Positions 51,916-60,120 are shown, counted from the first letter of the stretch. The stretch: DNA of 64,000 nt from SZUA-547 sp963669315 (GCA_963669315.1 OY770021.1:1488001-1552000), one strand, 5' to 3'. The notes: generated from the letters alone by a model not told the origin. Made by a program: numbers and translations.

Positions 51916-52590
51916 TCAGCCTCCGCCTGGCGCATTCAGTTCGGCGAGCACGGTCTCGCCGGCGATCATCGATTGCCCGATGCTGACCAACGGCTCCACG
52001 TCGTCCGGAAGGTAAACATCGACTCGCGATCCGAACCGGATCAGTCCGAACCGCTCCCCCGTTTGTATCCTATCCTCGGCTTTCGCAAAGCAGACAATGC
52101 GCCTTGCCACCAATCCTGCGATCTGCACGACCGCCAGATCGCGGCCATCCTCCATCCGGATGCGCAGGCTGTTGCGCTCATTATCGGCGCTCGCCTTGTC
52201 CAATGAAGCATTGAAGAACTTGCCGGGTCGATAGGCGACGGCGGCGATCTCTCCGGCGATCGGCGCCCGGTTCACATGGCAGTTGAACACGTTCATGAAC
52301 ACGCTGACGCGGGTGAGAGGCGCCTCGGGCATCCCCAACTCTTTCGGCGGGACGGCCTTTTCGATCAGCGATATTACGCCGTCGGCGGGGCTTATGATCA
52401 GCCCCGGCCGGGTCGGCGTTACGCGCTCCGGGTCCCGAAAGAAATAGTAGCACCAGATCGTCAAGCCGACGCCGATCCAGCCCAGAACGTCCCAGAGCAG
52501 GAACAGGCCAAGCGTGACCACGGCGAAGATCGCGACGAACCTGACGCCCTCCGGGTGCATCGGTTTGATGAAGGTATCGGTCATGCGCAT
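51916..52590 (-). CDS. psd: phosphatidylserine decarboxylase
   Basis: Decarboxylates phosphatidylserine to phosphatidylethanolamine. 224 aa, the short (PSD-II-like) alphaproteobacterial form. Two N-terminal membrane segments (about 18-48), ISPADGVISLIEK, FMNVFNCHVNRAP, and the pyruvoyl-forming processing site FGSRVDVYLP (near 191-200, GS bond). ATG 52590 has GGAGAG 6 bases upstream; a second ATG two codons later is also in frame. Confidence 0.94.
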   Translation of the reverse strand: MRMTDTFIKPMHPEGVRFVAIFAVVTLGLFLLWDVLGWIGVGLTIWCYYFFRDPERVTPTRPGLIISPADGVISLIEKAVPPKELGMPEAPLTRVSVFMNVFNCHVNRAPIAGEIAAVAYRPGKFFNASLDKASADNERNSLRIRMEDGRDLAVVQIAGLVARRIVCFAKAEDRIQTGERFGLIRFGSRVDVYLPDDVEPLVSIGQSMIAGETVLAELNAPGGG

Positions 52591-52718
52591 TGCGATCTCT
52601 CCGCGGGGACAATTGCGTCCACACTCATAAGCGGACAGTCGCCGGAGACAAGAGAGATCGAAACGCGTTGGCGGGGCGTGCGGGGCCTAGCCCGTCATGG
52701 AAGACCCCCCTTTGGCGG

Positions 52719-53381
52719 TCAGTGCGCCGCATCCACGGGCAATTCCGCCTGGGTCGCCTGCGGCGCGCCGATGGGCAAAAGCGGCCTGCCATACACCTCG
52801 TTCAGCACCTGAGCGATTCCGGTGTACATCGCCGCCCCGCCGCAGAGAATGCCCTCGACGCCGGCAATGACGTGAAGGGCATGGCTGTCCAGCCAGTTGG
52901 CGAAGGCCAGCAGCACGAACAGGATCGCCAGTAGCAGGAAGATGATATTGGCGGCCTTGGTCAGCTTTCGCGCGCCGATCCAAAGGCCGAAGGTGAAAAC
53001 GCCCCAGATGAACAGGTAAAAGCCCATGGCGTTTTTGGTTGGCGGCTCTGCCAATCCCAGTTTCGGCAGCACCCAGATCGTCACCAGGCTGAGCCAAAAG
53101 AACCCGTAGGAAGTGAAGGCGGTGGTCCCGAAGGTGTTGTTCTTCCTGAACTCCATCGCGCCGACGATGACCTGGGCCAGCCCGCCATAGAAAATACCCA
53201 TGCCCATGATCATGGCGTCCAGCGGATAGAGCCCGGCGTTGTGGAGATTCAAAAGGATGGTCGTCAGGCCGAAGGCGCAAAGCCAAGTCGGGGCGGGGTT
53301 CGAGTAATGATCCTCGGGCGGCTTGACGGTGATGTTGGTCAGGTCGCGCCGTTTTCCCGCGCTGACGACAGGCTTCGACAT
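52719..53381 (-). CDS. acetate/succinate transporter, GPR1/FUN34/SatP family
   Basis: 220-aa six-helix protein of the SatP/YaaH acetate channel family. The family motif NPAPTWLCAFGLTTILLNLH (near 27-46) is a NPAPLGL variant. ATG 53381 (MSKPVVSAG) has GGGGGA 6 bases upstream; the frame is open to 53444. Likely exchanges acetate or other short monocarboxylates. Monocistronic. Confidence 0.88.
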   Translation of the reverse strand: MSKPVVSAGKRRDLTNITVKPPEDHYSNPAPTWLCAFGLTTILLNLHNAGLYPLDAMIMGMGIFYGGLAQVIVGAMEFRKNNTFGTTAFTSYGFFWLSLVTIWVLPKLGLAEPPTKNAMGFYLFIWGVFTFGLWIGARKLTKAANIIFLLLAILFVLLAFANWLDSHALHVIAGVEGILCGGAAMYTGIAQVLNEVYGRPLLPIGAPQATQAELPVDAAH

Positions 53382-53507
53382 GGATGTCCCCCGCTTCCAG
53401 TTCCCCAATCCATACCAGCCCGGAAAATGTCGGGCGCGCGCCAATCTGTCGCCGCCCTGAGGGTCCAGGGAGTATCAATCACGAAAATTCGCGACGGAAT
53501 TGCGGGC

Positions 53508-54323
53508 TTACCGATCCCAGGTCGGGTGGAACGATCCCGCGGGCGAGAGGGTGAAGATCTCCACGCCCTCCTCGGTGACGCCGACTGAATGTTCGAACTG
53601 GGCCGACAGGGACTTGTCGCGGGTGACCGCGGTCCAGCCGTCGGACAGAATCTTGGTCTCGGGCCGGCCCAGATTGATCATTGGCTCGATGGTGAAGAAC
53701 ATGCCCGGCCGCAGCTTGGCGCCCGCGCCAGGCCGCCCGTAATGCAGTACGTTGGGCGCGTCGTGAAACACCCGCCCCAGCCCGTGGCCGCAGAAATCAC
53801 GCACGACGGAACAACGCTGGCTTTCCGCATAGCGCTGGATCGCGGCCCCGATGTCGCCAAAGGTCGCGTCGGGTTTGACCGCGTCGATACCACGCATCAG
53901 CGCCTCATGGGTGACGTCGATCAGACGCTCCGACTTTCGGCTCGGCCGCCCCGCGACAAACATGCGAGAGCTATCGCCATACCAGCCGTCAAGGATCACC
54001 GTGACGTCGATATTCAGGATGTCGCCATTCTTCAGTGTCTTGTCGCCGGGGATGCCATGACAGACCACATGGTTGATCGAAATGCAGCTGGCGTGCTGAT
54101 AGCCGCGATAACCGATCGTGGCCGAGGTGAGCCCGCGCGTCTTGATCTCGTCATGGATCAACTCATCGAGCGCGCCGGTTGTGGCGCCGACGGCTACATG
54201 TCCGCCGATCATGTCCAGAATCTCGGCCGCCTGGCGCCCCGCGGCGCGCATGCCGGCGAAACTCTCCGGCGCGTGCAACTTGATCCCTTCCGGCGTCCGG
54301 TCGGCGCGCAATGTCTTCTCCAC
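53508..54323 (-). CDS. map: type I methionine aminopeptidase
   Basis: Removes the initiator Met from nascent proteins. 271 aa. Metal ligands in NIDVTVILDGWYGDSSRMF (two Asp), GHGLGRVFHDAPNV (His), TIEPMI (Glu) and EHSVGVT (Glu); the substrate His is in GIPGDKTLKNGD. It lies 26 bp after sfsA on the same strand. Confidence 0.96.
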   Translation of the reverse strand: MEKTLRADRTPEGIKLHAPESFAGMRAAGRQAAEILDMIGGHVAVGATTGALDELIHDEIKTRGLTSATIGYRGYQHASCISINHVVCHGIPGDKTLKNGDILNIDVTVILDGWYGDSSRMFVAGRPSRKSERLIDVTHEALMRGIDAVKPDATFGDIGAAIQRYAESQRCSVVRDFCGHGLGRVFHDAPNVLHYGRPGAGAKLRPGMFFTIEPMINLGRPETKILSDGWTAVTRDKSLSAQFEHSVGVTEEGVEIFTLSPAGSFHPTWDR

Positions 54324-54349
54324 GGCTTTCCGCTCTCTCTTTAGGCGTA

Positions 54350-55060
54350 TCAGCCCTTCTCGACCATTGGCAGGGCGCGATCAAGGGCGATCTCACCCAC
54401 TTCGATCCGACAGTCGAAGCAAAGCGCCTCAACATCGCGCGCCCGCGCCCGCGCATAGGCGGCGGCGTAATCGGGATCGATGTCCGCCGCGAGCGCGAAC
54501 CGCCCGCAGCCGGTCATCTGCACCACATAAAGCATTACCGCGCGGGCGCCGGCCTCGGCCATGTCGCCCAGTTCCTCCAGATGCTTGGCGCCGCGTTTGG
54601 TCACGGAGTCAGGGAACTCCGCCAGATCGGCTTTTCGGCGAAGATGGACGTTCTTCACCTCGACATAGCAGTCGCGGCGACCTTCGCCGGTCAACAGAAA
54701 ATCGATCCGGCTGTTCTTCCCGTATCTCACCTCTCGGCGGATCGAGTTGTACCCGGTTAGATCCGGGATCGCCCCCTTCGCCAGCGCCTCAGCGACCAGC
54801 TTGTTGGGCAGCGACGTGTCGATCCCGGCCCAGGTCCCGTCCGTCAGTTCGACCAGCTTCCAGCCGTATTTCAGCTTGCGCTTCGGGTCGTCATTCGGCT
54901 CCAGCCAGACCGTCAACCCCGGCGCGTTGAGGCTCAGCATCGCCCCCGGATTGGCGCAATGGGCGGTGACGGTCTCCCCATTCTCAAGCGTGACGTCGGC
55001 CAGAAAGCGCTTATAACGCTTCTCCAGACGGCCTTTGATCAAGGGGCGTTCAAATTTCAT
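54350..55060 (-). CDS. sfsA: DNA/RNA nuclease SfsA
   Basis: 236 aa, the usual SfsA length. N-terminal OB-fold: KGRLEKRYKRFLADVTLENG and HCANPGAM; C-terminal nuclease core SRIDFLLTG, CYVEVKNVHLRR, AEFPDSVTKRGAKHLEEL. First called a sugar fermentation stimulation protein; some homologues have nuclease activity. ATG 55060 (MKFERPLIKG); the frame to 55294 overlaps the divergent gene. Probably in one operon with map. Confidence 0.93.
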   Translation of the reverse strand: MKFERPLIKGRLEKRYKRFLADVTLENGETVTAHCANPGAMLSLNAPGLTVWLEPNDDPKRKLKYGWKLVELTDGTWAGIDTSLPNKLVAEALAKGAIPDLTGYNSIRREVRYGKNSRIDFLLTGEGRRDCYVEVKNVHLRRKADLAEFPDSVTKRGAKHLEELGDMAEAGARAVMLYVVQMTGCGRFALAADIDPDYAAAYARARARDVEALCFDCRIEVGEIALDRALPMVEKG

Positions 55061-55106
55061 TCCGGGCGCATATCGCGTCTTCACTCCCAGTTTCAAGGAC
55101 GGTTCA

Positions 55107-55862
55107 ATGGCCGAAGAAAATCCCACCGCCGCGATGATCGTAATCGGCGACGAGGTGCTGTCAGGGCGCACGCAAGACGCCAACACCAACCACCTCGCCA
55201 AGGCGCTGACGGATATTGGGATTTCCTTGCGCGAAGCGCGGGTCGTCGCCGATGAAAAGGACGCCATTATCGAGGCCGTGAACGCGCTGCGCACAGCCTA
55301 CACCTACGTCTTCACCTCCGGCGGGATCGGCCCCACCCATGACGACATCACCGCCGAATCTGTGGCGGCGGCCTTCGGCGCGCATATCGGCGTACGAGAC
55401 GACGCCCGCGCGATCCTGGAAGCCTATTACGAGCCGGGAGAACTGAACGACGCGCGGCTTCGGATGGCGCGCATTCCCAACGGCGCCCAGCTGATCCTGA
55501 ACCCGGTCAGCCAGGCCCCGGGTTTCCGGTTGGAGAACGTATTCGTCATGGCCGGGGTGCCCGCGATCTTCGCAGAACTGCTCGAGAGCGCGAAGCCGAT
55601 GCTGCGGGGCGGCGCGCCGACATTGGCGTGGTCGCTGCGCGCGCCGGTCCCCGAAGGCGATCTGGCGGCGCCGCTGGGCGAGGCGGCGGCTCGGCATCCC
55701 GATGTCGCGATCGGATGCTACCCCTTCTATCGGCCCGCGCTAGGAGCGACGCTGATTGCCCGTTCGGCCGATCGCGCGGCGCTGGAGGCGGCGGTTGCGG
55801 ATCTGCGTGTGATGCTAGCGGGAATGGGTGTGACGGAGATCGGCGAAACGCCGCCGAAATAG
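55107..55862 (+). CDS. CinA-type molybdopterin-binding domain protein
   Basis: 251 aa: a MoCF_biosynth domain of the kind found at the N-terminus of CinA, with MIVIGDEVLSGRTQDANTNH (10-29), TSGGIGPTHDDITAESVA (near 70-87) and VMAGVPAIF. The C-terminal CinA amidohydrolase domain is absent, as in many alphaproteobacteria. Divergent from sfsA with a 46-bp gap. Function unsettled: relatives act on damaged nucleotides or molybdopterin. Confidence 0.88.
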   Translation: MAEENPTAAMIVIGDEVLSGRTQDANTNHLAKALTDIGISLREARVVADEKDAIIEAVNALRTAYTYVFTSGGIGPTHDDITAESVAAAFGAHIGVRDDARAILEAYYEPGELNDARLRMARIPNGAQLILNPVSQAPGFRLENVFVMAGVPAIFAELLESAKPMLRGGAPTLAWSLRAPVPEGDLAAPLGEAAARHPDVAIGCYPFYRPALGATLIARSADRAALEAAVADLRVMLAGMGVTEIGETPPK

Positions 55863-55874
55863 GAATCATTAGCT

Positions 55875-56117
55875 CTAGTCGCACTCAAATATAGCGAGCA
55901 CCTCATCAAAGTCGTAGCGAATAAGATCGCGAGGCAGAACACCAAAACAAAAGTGCCCATACTTAAGCCAACCCAATACCTGATCGCCTTTGTAAATGCT
56001 CAGAGCCACATGTGGTTGGTCGAATTCGCGTTTCCAGCGCTCGTGTTGTTCGCAGAAATTGATGTGTAAAGTACGAGACTTGATCTCGACATTTCTGCTC
56101 TTTTTGAGTGCAAGCAA
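55875..56117 (-). CDS. hypothetical 80-aa ORF in a low-GC stretch
   Basis: Not recognised. The minus strand from TTG 56117 reads 80 aa of non-repetitive sequence rich in aromatics (HINFCEQHERWKREFDQPH, GWLKYGHFCFGVLPRDLI), unlike the Arg/Ala-rich shadow frames elsewhere, and base composition is lower in GC than its neighbours. No ribosome site; a stop lies about 17 codons upstream. May be a remnant of a transferred gene beside the tRNA-Leu integration site. The rest of 55863-56318 shows nothing else I can support. Confidence 0.35.
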   Translation of the reverse strand: MLALKKSRNVEIKSRTLHINFCEQHERWKREFDQPHVALSIYKGDQVLGWLKYGHFCFGVLPRDLIRYDFDEVLAIFECD

Positions 56118-56318
56118 GGAAGGTCGATTATAGAAATAATTTCGGTGGAGATTCTATCCTCGAACAAAAAATCGTGGCGGGTTGATCGAATGCAGTTTGC
56201 GCCTTTAAGGAGATTCACTTCAACGCGTCTCCACTCGAAAAAATCCGACCGCTGATTGGCTCCACCTCTTGCAGCGCCCCGCCGCCTCGATATGCTCCGC
56301 CTCGCTTTCCGGCCCGGC

Positions 56319-56404
56319 GCCCGCTTGGCGGAACTGGTAGACGCAAGGGACTTAAAATCCCTCGACCATTGGTCATCCGGGTTCGAGTCCCGGAGCGGGC
56401 ACCA
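56319..56404 (+). tRNA. tRNA-Leu (anticodon TAA)
   Basis: 86-nt class II cloverleaf: acceptor GCCCGCT/AGCGGGC, anticodon stem AGGGA/TCCCT with loop CTTAAAA (anticodon 56353-56355), a long variable arm (CTCGACCATTGGTCAT), T arm CCGGG-TTCGAGT-CCCGG, A73 and encoded CCA. It is the likely integration target of the element on its right. Confidence 0.96.
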
Positions 56405-56441
56405 CTTTAAGATCAACAGCTTATCGTTATAGATCAAATGG

Positions 56442-56465
56442 ATAGGGGTCCAGCCGGACCCCTAT
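56442..56465. repeat. perfect inverted repeat between tRNA-Leu and int
   Basis: ATAGGGGTCC-AGCC-GGACCCCTAT: a 10-bp perfect stem with a 4-nt loop, 38 bp after the tRNA. May terminate tRNA transcription (a short T-rich tract follows) or be a protein-binding site. Its ATAGGGG arm recurs before the alpA-like gene (59387-59433). Confidence 0.7.
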
Positions 56466-56517
56466 ATCTCCATTCCGTACTTCCCACCACCTACCACCTC
56501 TGGACACTCCAGATCAC

Positions 56518-56539
56518 ATGGAATAGAGATGGAATAGAG
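56518..56539 (+). repeat. direct repeats ATGGAATAGAG x2, possible integrase arm sites
   Basis: Two adjacent copies of the 11-mer lie at 56518-56528 and 56529-56539, between the attachment region and the integrase start; this is where arm-type integrase sites usually lie. Confidence 0.5.
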
Positions 56540-56552
56540 ATTTTTTCAGGAC

Positions 56553-56586
56553 GAGGGTCGCGGGCGCGGCAACGCCCACGACCCTC
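56553..56586 (+). promoter_or_regulatory. long hairpin in the int leader
   Basis: GAGGGTCGCGGGCG and CGCCCACGACCCTC pair at 13 of 14 positions around a 6-nt loop, 30 bp before the integrase ATG. No U-run follows. It could control int translation or be a DNA-binding site. Confidence 0.5.
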
Positions 56587-56615
56587 TGACCATCAACGGA
56601 AAAGGAGTTCCGATC

Positions 56616-58019
56616 ATGGCTACGACCACCTCTACCGCACGCGACGCCGCCGTGCATCATCTCGAACAGGCGCTGGCGACCGGCATCAAGGGCGCGGCCC
56701 GGCAGGCCGTGAAGACGGCGCTGGACGTCACCAAGCGGTCCGGCGACCGCGAGCTTCGCAATCTGGACTGCGACCGCCTGCAGCCCGGCAAGCGGGTCAC
56801 CGACCCAGCCTGTCCGGGCCTAATGCTGCGCGCGACCAAGACGCGCAAGTTCTGGGTCTACCGGTGGCTGGACAAGTCGAAGGGCCATCAGGTCGAGACG
56901 CCGCTGGGCGACTACCTGTCGGCAGAAGCCGACCGGATCGACGAGGGCCAGTTGACGATCACGCAGGCGCGCGAGAAATGGCGTCCGCTCCGGCAGGCTC
57001 GAAAGGAGAGTGGCGCGCTGCCGACAGCGGCGGTGGCGTCGGCGAACGTCCCGACGGTCGAGGCGCTGGTGCGGATGTACCTGTCCGAGTACGCCGAGGT
57101 TCACAAGAAGCCGTCATCGGCCAAGGGCGACGCCCGGCTGCTCAATCGCTTCATCGTCCCCTCGCACGGGTCGATGCGGGCGGACCAGTTCCGCCGGTCG
57201 CACCTCTCGGCGATCCTCGGCCAGTTGCGCGAGCAGGGCCTGAAGCGCGAGCCTCAGAAAGTGAAGGCGGTCGTCTCGGCGATGTACAACGTCGCGTGTG
57301 GGCGGAACTCCAAGATGGAGTTTCTGGGCGACAAGAAGACATGGCTTCCGCCCGCGACGGAGAACCCGGCCGACGGCATCTCGCTCGCCCGGCACGAGCC
57401 GGTCAACTTCAAGCCGGACGCGCGTCAGGTGCGGGCCTACGCCATGGCGCTGGAGGGTCTGAAGCACGGGGCCATGTTGCGGTTCCAGATGCTGACCACC
57501 ACCCGGATCGGCGAGGCGGCCGGAGCGTCGTGGTCGGAGATTGATCTGGATGAAGGCGTCTGGACGATCCCGGCGGAGCGGACCAAGAACTCGACCGAGC
57601 ATCGCGTCATGTTGTCGACGCAGGCGCTGGATGTGCTTCGGGCGCAGAAGGCGGCGAGCGGAAGCGAGTGGGTGTTCCCGCGGCCCAATGATGACGAGCA
57701 GGCCGTGCGCGCCGACGCCGCCACGCGGGAGCTGGCGGGCGTTCGCGAGGCGGCCGGGATCAATCCCCTGTTCACGCCCCACGCCGTTCGGGCGGCTTGT
57801 TTGACATGGATGGCGGAGAAGCAGGAGAGCCGTGCGCTGCGCGACCGCGTGTCAAATCACCTGACGGGAGATACGGCGGGCATTGAACGCCATTATGTAG
57901 CCGCGCAGCTAGACCAGCCCGCCCGCGTGGCGTGGCAGAAGTGGGCGGATCACATCGACCGGCTCGTCGACGACGAGAGGTCGGTGGTGACGACGATCCG
58001 TTCGGAGGCCGCCGTCTGA
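56616..58019 (+). CDS. int: tyrosine recombinase, P4-type integrase
   Basis: 467-aa site-specific integrase. N-terminal DUF4102-like DNA-binding region (LNCDRLQPGKRVTDPACPG-type block near 49-66), a core-binding SAM-like domain (about 148-235), and the catalytic domain: TTTRIGEAAGASW (Arg near 295), TKNSTEHRVML, TPHAVRA (His-x-x-Arg near 388) and the nucleophile in ERHYVAA (Tyr near 427). AAAGGAG lies about 10 bases upstream of ATG. It is 212 bp from tRNA-Leu and presumably uses its 3' end as the core site. Confidence 0.95.
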   Translation: MATTTSTARDAAVHHLEQALATGIKGAARQAVKTALDVTKRSGDRELRNLDCDRLQPGKRVTDPACPGLMLRATKTRKFWVYRWLDKSKGHQVETPLGDYLSAEADRIDEGQLTITQAREKWRPLRQARKESGALPTAAVASANVPTVEALVRMYLSEYAEVHKKPSSAKGDARLLNRFIVPSHGSMRADQFRRSHLSAILGQLREQGLKREPQKVKAVVSAMYNVACGRNSKMEFLGDKKTWLPPATENPADGISLARHEPVNFKPDARQVRAYAMALEGLKHGAMLRFQMLTTTRIGEAAGASWSEIDLDEGVWTIPAERTKNSTEHRVMLSTQALDVLRAQKAASGSEWVFPRPNDDEQAVRADAATRELAGVREAAGINPLFTPHAVRAACLTWMAEKQESRALRDRVSNHLTGDTAGIERHYVAAQLDQPARVAWQKWADHIDRLVDDERSVVTTIRSEAAV

Positions 58020-58043
58020 GAAGACGAAGCCCGGCCCTCCGGA

Positions 58044-58163
58044 TCACACGTCTGGGCCGTTGACGCTCTGGTTAGTGTCTGCCTCAAACTCTGGCTCGAC
58101 ACCGGGACGGTCAGGCGACAGGGCCAGCGCGGCGCACATTGCGCCCGCCAAGCTCTTATTCAT
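58044..58163 (-). CDS. very small ORF, 39 aa, third gene of membrane-protein operon
   Basis: ATG 58163 (MNKSLAGAMCAALALSPDRP) is within the stop of the preceding gene (4-bp ATGA overlap) and has GTGAGG upstream. 39 aa with a short hydrophobic N-terminal segment and an acidic tail. Not recognised. The coupling is the main reason to call it a gene. It converges on the integrase. Confidence 0.5.
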   Translation of the reverse strand: MNKSLAGAMCAALALSPDRPGVEPEFEADTNQSVNGPDV

Positions 58164-58639
58164 GATTGAGCCTCACCTTCCTTCACGGCCTCTTCACGTC
58201 TGGCCGCCCCTCGCTTCGCCAACACGAACGCGATCACAGGCGGGATAGCGCACGCCCAAACAGCCCATGACGGTGGTTCAACGCCAAGGGCTTCCGTAAT
58301 CTCGTCGACGATCACGACAGAGAGGCCGCCGAAAATTGCAAAGCAGAAAAGCAGGATGATCGCGTTCCCGATGAGGTTGCCGATCCTGTCGTAGAGCGGC
58401 GGGAGGTTCTCGGAGATTTTTATGATCGAAGAGCCAAATGCGACGAACGCCGCCCACCCGCAGACCAACATGAGGCCCACGGTGACGGCCAGATACCAGA
58501 TCGGCCAGTCGAGAGGGTCAACGTTCAACACGGTGGCGTGGTAGTCGGACGCCAGTGCGATCAACTCCGCCTTTTCGGAATTGAAGTCCGAAATGAAGTC
58601 CGAAACCAGTGTTCTGAGGGTCGTCGTATCTTCGTTCAT
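58160..58639 (-). CDS. integral membrane protein of unknown function, 159 aa
   Basis: Not recognised. An N-terminal soluble amphipathic helix (about 1-42, TLVSDFISDFNSEKAELIAL) is followed by three likely membrane helices (about 47-70, 88-112 and 124-143) and a short charged C-terminus. The start overlaps the stop of the upstream 68-aa gene by 4 bp, and the stop overlaps the 39-aa gene by 4 bp. Cargo on the strand opposite to the element's other genes. Possible roles include superinfection exclusion, defence or lysis; the sequence decides none. Confidence 0.72.
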   Translation of the reverse strand: MNEDTTTLRTLVSDFISDFNSEKAELIALASDYHATVLNVDPLDWPIWYLAVTVGLMLVCGWAAFVAFGSSIIKISENLPPLYDRIGNLIGNAIILLFCFAIFGGLSVVIVDEITEALGVEPPSWAVWACAIPPVIAFVLAKRGAARREEAVKEGEAQS

Positions 58640-58842
58640 CTATCGATCTCCCTCATCCCCGACCCCATCCCCCGAGGCGTCGGACGGGCGAAGAACGGCG
58701 CAGGCATCGGCGAGGCGAGACCGGCGGGAGGCCAGCCCACACCCCCGCGCATCAGGAAGGCAGGCGGCGCAACCACCAGCATCAGCCCAGAAATTACATA
58801 AGGGAAGCCATCGCTCGCCCGGTTCGTGTTGCTTTCAGTCAT
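58636..58842 (-). CDS. small membrane protein, 68 aa, first gene of the operon
   Basis: ATG 58842 (MTESNTNRASDGFPYV) has a near-perfect AGGAGGTG ribosome site 6 bases upstream, the best in the element. One membrane segment (about 15-33, VISGLMLVVAPPAFLM) and a Pro/Gly-rich, positively charged tail. Not recognised. A longer frame to 58929 is rejected for lack of a ribosome site. Confidence 0.65.
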   Translation of the reverse strand: MTESNTNRASDGFPYVISGLMLVVAPPAFLMRGGVGWPPAGLASPMPAPFFARPTPRGMGSGMREIDR

Positions 58843-59551
58843 AGCGTCACCTCCTCTCAGGCAGATGGGTGTCGCAGCATCAACTCGCCTTGTTTTTGAT
58901 CGCCAATAGAGTTTGAATTGTCGCCACAATGACGGTCGCGAGCCAAGCTCTAGTAGCGGCTGATCAGCAGTCCTGTTGTTAGGTCGGGATCAGCTTCTCC
59001 AGAAATTTTCAGAAAAAATTTTCGGGGAAGGGGTCGTCTTTCTGTGGGGGAACGCCCGCGCCGCCCCCGCCTTACCAAGGGGAGGTGGGGGGCCTTCGAG
59101 GGGGTGGCCTTCTCAGCCAGATCGCATCCGGCACACCCACCGGTTTTCAAACCGCCCTCGCCTCTCCGACAACCCTGACCCCCTTCCCCGGCGCTCGACG
59201 CCGACGGCGCGATCATCGCCCTGAGATCGTCCTGTCAGCCGCTCAGCACAGCGGCCAAGGGATACTAATTCCCCTGCGCCCCGTTGAAACTGCACGCATA
59301 TTACGGCGCTCGTCTCTATTCGTACCTCTATTCCGCCCGATCTCGACGGGGGCTGGCGGCGCACGACGGCGAACGCCTTAAAGTAAATAGGGGGCCAATA
59401 GGCCCCTTATAGTGTACCTATAAGCCCCCTATACTTTTCTACACTCGCGTCGTCACATTCTCATTCGTGTTGGATATTTTAATTACTTGCTTTCGTGGAG
59501 TGGCGCACTTTAGATTAACTCATCAATACGAACGAGCGACAAGGACGCACC
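58843..59551. other. 709-bp intergenic region between membrane operon and alpA-like gene
   Basis: No gene is supported. Frames present here are Pro/Arg-rich shadows without ribosome sites. It contains a short A/T-rich palindromic stretch (about 59005-59034), the iterated ATAGGGG motifs at 59387-59433 and an AT-rich segment before the alpA-like start, so it probably holds divergent promoters and regulator sites. Confidence 0.6.
59387..59433. repeat. three ATAGGGG-type motifs upstream of the alpA-like gene
   Basis: ATAGGGGGCCAATA on the plus strand (59387-59400), ATAAGGGGCCTATT on the minus strand (59397-59410) and TATAGGGGGCTTATA on the minus strand (59419-59433). The arrangement, with one direct and two inverted copies, looks like an operator array for a dimeric regulator. 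Confidence 0.6.
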
Positions 59552-59779
59552 ATGTCGAAGAACAACGAGGCCGCCGAGATCACTGTCACGCGCGGCCGGG
59601 CCGAGATCATCCGTCAGGCGGACTTCACGAAGCAGGAGGCGGCCGTGATCCTGCGCGTCAGCATCGGTACCATCGAGAACCTGATCCGCGCAGGGACGCT
59701 GACGACCTATAAGGTCGGGCGCGTGCGCCGCATCCGGTGCGAGAGCCTGCAGGCGCTGCGTGGCGGACAGGCCGCCTGA
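59552..59779 (+). CDS. AlpA/excisionase-like helix-turn-helix protein
   Basis: 75 aa. A MerR/AlpA-type HTH of the excisionase class: FTKQEAAVILRVSIGTIEN, IRAGTLTTYKVGRVRRIR, i.e. the 'HTH_17' pattern in which a wing sets recognition. AAGGA lies 8 bases upstream of ATG. In P4-like elements AlpA activates int or acts in excision; here the upstream ATAGGGG sites and a similar site near int suggest such a link. The stop overlaps the next start (TGATG). Confidence 0.8.
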   Translation: MSKNNEAAEITVTRGRAEIIRQADFTKQEAAVILRVSIGTIENLIRAGTLTTYKVGRVRRIRCESLQALRGGQAA

Positions 59780-60120
59780 TGTCCGCCCTCGCCCGCAATA
59801 CCGACCCAGCGACGTCGCACGAGGCTTCGCCAGCCGATCCTGACCGGGATCGGATGATCGCGCTGCGCCGGATCGGCGACGCCGGGCCGGAAGGCGCGAC
59901 GCAGGTCGAGGTCGATGCAGCCCATCTGGCAGAGCACCCTCGGGCCGCCGACGGCAAGATGCGAAAGCGCGTCTGCGAACTCCGCCGGTCCGGATTGGTT
60001 CAGAAGACCGGAGAGCGTCGCCTGACGCCCCGTCGGCGCTGGGCCGAGGTGTATCGGGTCACGGCGAAGGGAAGGGCTGCGCTGCGAGCCGCTGACAGGC
60101 GCAAGGATGTATCCGCATGA
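59779..60120 (+). CDS. winged-helix phage-type protein
   Basis: 113 aa from ATG 59779 (MSALARNTDPATSHEA), which shares a base with the preceding stop. The ARNTDPATSHEA opening is common in prophage proteins of alphaproteobacteria; the middle (GATQVEVDAAH) and RRWAEVYRVTAKGRAALRAA form a winged helix. Probably a DNA-binding regulator. The stop overlaps the next gene by 4 bp. Confidence 0.72.
   Translation: MSALARNTDPATSHEASPADPDRDRMIALRRIGDAGPEGATQVEVDAAHLAEHPRAADGKMRKRVCELRRSGLVQKTGERRLTPRRRWAEVYRVTAKGRAALRAADRRKDVSA

Noticed and set aside
59005..59034. AAATTTTC-rich repeat as an origin or terminator
   Set aside because: Too short and imperfect; the tract after the primase gene is a far better origin candidate.
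58950..59216. 88-codon minus-strand frame in the large element gap
   Set aside because: Gly/Arg-rich, no ribosome site, composition like shadow frames.
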